Assembly (NCBI RefSeq): GCF_002994745.2
Contig: NC_037093.1
Coordinates: 51,130,384-51,194,383 of the forward strand
DNA from: Rosa chinensis
Lineage: Eukaryota; Streptophyta; Magnoliopsida; Rosales; Rosaceae
Direction: 5' to 3'
Length of the DNA stretch: 64,000 nucleotides
Of this stretch, positions 59,320 through 64,000 are shown piece after piece (position 1 is the stretch's first letter; each line of letters starts with the position of its first letter). The translations under genes and the position numbers were made by a program. Below the pieces are notes generated by a model. The model ran no database searches. It saw only the letters and a list, made by a program, of their open reading frames with translations, and was not told the DNA's origin.

Positions 59320-61473
59320 AGAAACCGGTGGAGGATCTAGAGAGAGATGTGTGTCGGTGGCGCTCAAATCTGAATCAGTGGATCATTTTCGCTCCCTTTC
59401 TTTTTCTTTATTCATTCATTTCTCGCTGGCTTTTTGGGCCTTCGTTTGGTTCTAGATCCGTAATATCAGACCCATTTTAAAGGCCCGGCCCATATTTTGG
59501 TGGGTCTTGAAACTTGTTATCGCTGGAATAAAAGCTGTTTTAGATGTTAGGAGAGAGGACCATACATGGCCTTCGGAATGGTTTTACACTTCACAGAATG
59601 TTGTTGGTGTTGGTCTACATCTTTGTGTTATTTGAAGATAGAAACATTAAAACAAAGTGATGAAATAAAATTATATATTATAAGCCGGTGATGATTGCAT
59701 CAAAACCTTTTAGATCGATAAAATCATATACTTGATCGATGTGTCGTTAAACTGGGGATAAATATCAATCATGTGTCAATTAGTAGTGGGTCATGTTTGT
59801 TGATAATGTTAACATGGCATCATATATAGAGCGGTCATCAATCTCAATCATGTCCTGGACCTGATTTATTCGGTTCGAACTTGATTCTTTAAGCTAGACT
59901 TTTGTAAAAGAACTCAAGGGTATTGAACAGGGGTTTAGGTTAAATCCCATCGTACGTAAACAGGTTGCAGAGTGAAATAATGTTGATACTGCATGCGCCT
60001 AATAGTGAAAGTTGTTTAACATTTTTCATTCCAGTAGACTCAAGTTTGGTTTAACTCAGTTAAGTGAAACAAATTTTTTGGTAATTTAGAATGGCATATA
60101 CTGCGGAGATTATTATGCTTTCACTAGAGGACACCCAATTAAAGAAAAGGACAGCGATTTCCATGATCCTGTGACTTATGAGAGAGAAGAAAGAGAGTTG
60201 GGCTAGTCGATCATTTTCTCCCGAGATGTCTCAGAAATCTATCCAAATACCTAGCTAGCTAGAAGGTAAGGAATAAAGCGACACTGATAATAGTTCATAA
60301 CTCAAAGTTAATTATCCAGACGATTAAAGACCGGGCTAAAGTGGGAATTGAATAAAAGTTTAACACTATTTAACTATTAACTATGGTGTAATTTAGGGCA
60401 AGCATCTATACGATCTGAACCTCATCATGCATTTCCCAAAAAAAAAAAAAAAAATGTATCTGAACCTCATCATGCAGTGAGAATGGTACGTGCATATAGA
60501 GATTAGAGACAGACAGACAGACAGACAGACACCATTTAATCACAACACTGTTATAGAAAGCACGCGATAGCTACTAATAAGGAGTGAGGACGACGACACT
60601 TAAGTAGTCAACATGAGGAAAGGGACTGCTAGCGCCTGTGATTCCTGCAACATGATCTTAATTAATTTCTTTCTTTCTTTCTCTCTCTGATCAGTCAATT
60701 CAATACTGTTGATCACTTTCTCTGAGAAGAAGGCTAGCTAACCACGCATCATAGATATGGCGCCCTTTAGTCGAACCCTAGCCCTGCATGCATTCATAAT
60801 TCATGTAATTAATACCTAGCTTGCTACTGGTAGATTGATCATGCAAGCCCAGGTTTGCATGGTGGTCCTGTACATAATACACCTGCATACAGAGAGAGAG
60901 AGAGAGAGAGAGAGTTTCTGGCCGGGTGTTCCGTCAGACAAATAAGTCGGGCAAATATATAATAGACGTAGTAATAACTTAATCTAAGAGGCTAGGCTAG
61001 GCTTGATCAATGAAAAGGATTTATGGATGCAAGCCAATTAACTCGTAGTTATACTATACGTCCGTATTTGCAGTGAGACTATCATGTAAGGAAATTTAAA
61101 AGTAACACGAAATGCAAGAGGTTGATTCACTTACTAATCGATCAATTACTGTAATTTCATGTGATGAAATAAACATTGTTGAAGGAAGACAGTGAGTACT
61201 GAGCAAGTATATTATAACTGTTTACCCTTAATTAACAGTACTGTTCTTCGGTCATGAACTTTTAACGCGTACCTTACTTTTAATTCGATTTAAGCTTTTA
61301 CATCACTGCTGGGACATTCAACACATAGTCACATACAGTGAGCTAGCTAGCTAGCTATGTGTGAAGAAAAGCATATATATATAGGTCGACCTTCCCTTTA
61401 TAGACTTCTCTATATATAGAGTACATTATTGATTCCCTCAGTAATTGAAATATTGAATATGGCCACTAAAACA
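59320..61473. other. Isomerase gene upstream region and intergenic DNA
   Basis: The isomerase promoter and 5' leader lie at the left end. Further right are a gacagacagaca repeat (about 60506-60530) and a (GA)n run (about 60891-60915). No gene recognised. Confidence 0.5.
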
Positions 61474-61624
61474 GTTTTTTTTTTTTTTTGCTAATAACAA
61501 ACTATTTCCATTAAACCAAAAAAGATTAGAAATGCCCAATAAGGTAGTCACAGGCAACAACATATTTTACAAACAGGAAAAGAGAATCAAAAGGAAAGAC
61601 AACAAGGACTCAAAACCAGGCCGT
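61474..61624 (-). mobile_element. Short retroposon with poly(A), minus orientation
   Basis: A T15 run (61475-61489) at the left edge reads as a poly(A) tail on the minus strand after 'gtttgttattagc', the look of a plant LINE 3' end. The flanking heptamers taaaaca (61467-61473 and 61625-61631) could be a short target duplication, but that match is weak. Confidence 0.4.
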
Positions 61625-61631
61625 TAAAACA

Positions 61632-62072
61632 ATTGGAGTCAATCCTCTCATCAAGACTATCATACATCTTTATATTTCACTCCATTCTCAACCTCTTGGA
61701 AATTTTGGCTTCAAGCAAACAATACTATAGAATACAAGACATGGGATGCGTAACCCTATATTTGAATAGTTAATAATGTTATGTATTTACTGTTGCCGCA
61801 CAGCTTTAGGCAACACTAATGTCTATAAGCTAAATCTAGAGTTTAAACAAAGAAAGAAGAAAATATTAGAAACCAATAATCCGTCAAAATATAGTACTGC
61901 ACGTACATCAGCGTGAAAGACAATACTACCACACAGACTGAGGGTCGTCGAACATCTAAAACCAAATTGAATAGCTAGGTATAAATTCAACAGCATCTAA
62001 ATTGAAAACCATCCATGGTTAAAAGAAGAAGAAGAAGATGAAGAAGAACATTATCCAACATCACTTTCTTTC
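61632..62072. other. Intergenic DNA
   Basis: AT-rich, no gene recognised. A GAA-rich stretch lies at about 62025-62048. Confidence 0.5.
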
Positions 62073-62273
62073 GAGCAAGTTCACCCGTTAGGTCACCGGG
62101 TCACTTAGTATTCACTGCTTTTTAGTGTATATTTTCATTCTCTGGGTCACGAAATACACTGTGCTCGTGACCCAGGGCACGAAATACACTGTACTCGTGA
62201 CCCAGATGGTGAAATTAACACTAAAAAGCAGTAAATAGTGGGTGACCTGGTGACCCAACGGGTGAACTTGCTC
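62073..62273. mobile_element. Hairpin MITE, 201 bp
   Basis: Left gagcaagttcacccgtt and right aacgggtgaacttgctc are exact complements, and pairing continues with few mismatches for about 65 bp per arm (tgctttttagtgt against acactaaaaagca). The loop region contains an internal direct repeat, cacgaaatacactgt and variants (twice). I see no convincing target duplication. Confidence 0.7.
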
Positions 62274-64000
62274 TTATTATTGGATTTTTCTGGGTAAAAA
62301 AGGTATATACACTGAATACTACATGGCCATTTCTACCTCTCTGGTTGTTTCAGAAACAGCATTTACTTACTCCAAGGCGACATGACAAGACACATCCATG
62401 TCTTATAAAGTTAAAAATGAAAATTTTTTTTTTAAAGAAAGGAAACTTTCCTCTTGGATCAAACCCTACTAGTGTTCGTCCGTACGGACACTCGCGCCCT
62501 TCCAACGTTTTAATTTTTTTTTTTTGACTCGTGCGGGACCCACCGTCAGCTGGGGAAACGGAAATCAGAGGGCCATTAGGGTTTTATTGATGGGGACGCG
62601 ACATAAATCTCGTACAGGTGCACGCCGAACGAGGTGGAAGGAAAGAGTCGACAGGATGATGCCACGTAATGCACCCGTGGTGTTCTTACGGTGGAGATGC
62701 GGTCTTCGGACTGAGGCAAATAGCGGAGGGCAGAGCACATATTATTGACCGCGACACGACAAGAGAGACAGGTGTGCACGTGAGAGTTCGGAGTGCACGG
62801 TTGGACGGCCGGGATTGAAGATTGACCGTTGAATGCGGGATTCTCGTACTTGCGTCGGAAAAAAGAAACCTAATTAGCCCTCTGATCTGTAACGGAGCGA
62901 GTTACGTTTACTAACACAAAAAGAATCGTAATGGAGATTAGAGTGTACTTTCTCGAAGATTGAGGGTTTCGGTTCTATAATAAGATCTTAAATTAATTAG
63001 CTCATTTAGAACAAAAAAAAATCGTTGCAATCGTGCTTATGAAATTGCAAAACCATTAAGAACGATTCAATTGATGATTTCCCCGGAGGAACACGAGATC
63101 TCAGAACAATTAATAAACTTACCTTCTCAATGAAGGCAGCAGACCTAACGAGTCGATTTAAACCAGAGATTGATAGATCGAGTACAGGGTGTTGGTGTTA
63201 GCCTGTTAGGTAGTCCTTGGTTGCTAGCTTTTCTTCAGAGAAGCTGCAATCATTATTCACAAATTCACAGGATTAGATCATGCAAATGCAGACTAGCTTG
63301 CAGCTAGAAACATATGGGGAAGGTAAATCTTTGCAGCTTTTTTATGTACTGCAACTTTGTTTTGATTCCAACCGGCTCGGTGATTGTTATGATCGAACTA
63401 CTAGTACTGCTCAATTTCTTTGAATTGCACTAATGAACATTCAAGATCCTATTGTTTGGTAGCTTCATAAGTTTAACTAACCCATGTGACTTTGAACTCG
63501 ATCGACCTAACCATTTCAGTAGAAATGCAGTACCCTATTTATATCAAGGGAAAATTTGTTTGTTCAAATTTATATTTGGTCAGATTGCACTTTAAACTTT
63601 TGCGTAACAATTTTTGTAATTTTCATCTTTTTCTATACGAAGGAATGTGTGTATCACAATTGAGATTGATAGTAACCTAATTTGCAGGAGTACCTTTATT
63701 TCTTTGATGTCAGAATGACCAAAATTGCATCTAACATAAACTCCTATGTAGTGGAACCATAATTGCCTTCCGTTATATTATACTGACCAACTACCAACCA
63801 GTGGCCAGGACATGAACTCATGGTTCTTCCCTTTATAGAACAGAAATTCACAGCAGCAGAGAGAAAACATCGGATATCTATGAACATTACAACGTCTTTT
63901 TATTTTGTCTCGTGTTAATACCTATCAATTAAAGAGAATGACTGTGATGGAAAGTAAAGTTTGCACAAGATACGAAAAATGACATAAGTGTACTGTTTCT
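62274..64000. other. Intergenic DNA, GC-richer patch at 62520-62870
   Basis: No complete gene is visible. The GC-richer block at 62520-62870 has short frames on both strands without recognisable homology. It contains cacgtg (about 62777) and could be the promoter or 5' region of a gene beyond the window. The rest is AT-rich. Confidence 0.4.

Noticed and set aside
59320..59367. A longer N-terminus for the isomerase
   Set aside because: The upstream frame has no [11 protein letters not shown] at 59319 fits the family start.
58447..59455. Long plus-strand frames opposite the isomerase gene (254 and 257 codons)
   Set aside because: They are shadows of the GC-rich isomerase exon, with low-complexity Gly/Glu or Arg-rich products and no domain.

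Overview
This window is nuclear DNA from a flowering plant, most likely a eudicot. Three spliced protein genes of plant families sit in AT-rich sequence with large nested LTR retrotransposons, a CACTA transposon, several MITEs and many AT microsatellites. A Rosaceae source (strawberry/rose type) fits the overall look, but that is an impression, not something the sequence proves.

Layout. 1-16.3 kb is intergenic, with small non-autonomous transposons: Helitron-like ends near 3.8-4.06 kb, a hAT-like element at 7.05-7.89 kb, a Tourist-type MITE at 11.6-12.0 kb and a 5'-truncated retroposon at 15.2-15.4 kb. 16.36-19.90 kb is a three-exon NAC transcription factor gene of the ANAC074/KIRA1 type on the plus strand. 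20.8-21.7 kb holds a fully palindromic MITE in AT repeats and a GC-rich, inverted-repeat-flanked fragment of a ribosomal protein L9 (uL6) gene.

22.54-35.69 kb is one CACTA transposon, with a 3-bp target duplication TCT. It carries pieces of at least three unrelated host genes on the minus strand: inositol polyphosphate 5-phosphatase, a LysM-type receptor kinase and Golgi alpha-mannosidase II. An 8.4-kb Athila-like LTR element (26089-34536, target duplication AATAT) later inserted into it, next to a captured mannosidase exon. That element has an intact gag-protease frame but no polymerase. 35.71-49.79 kb is a second composite: a Tat/Ogre-like LTR element whose only substantial coding frame is antisense. 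It is split by a 6.26-kb non-coding LTR element (37248-43505, target duplication CTTGT) with LTRs I could not tell apart and long GC-rich tandem arrays.

51.8-59.3 kb is the second gene-bearing part: a JMJ19-like JmjN/JmjC gene on the plus strand and a KpsF/SETH3-type arabinose-5-phosphate isomerase gene on the minus strand, meeting tail to tail. The JmjC gene has an Arg in place of the first iron-binding His, a triplicated small exon with two usable copies, and a repeat-built C-terminus without FYR domains. 59.3-64 kb is intergenic with another retroposon and a hairpin MITE.

The three host genes do not look functionally linked. The most notable content is the nested transposon complex, with its gene capture and unusual non-coding LTR element, and the JmjC gene.
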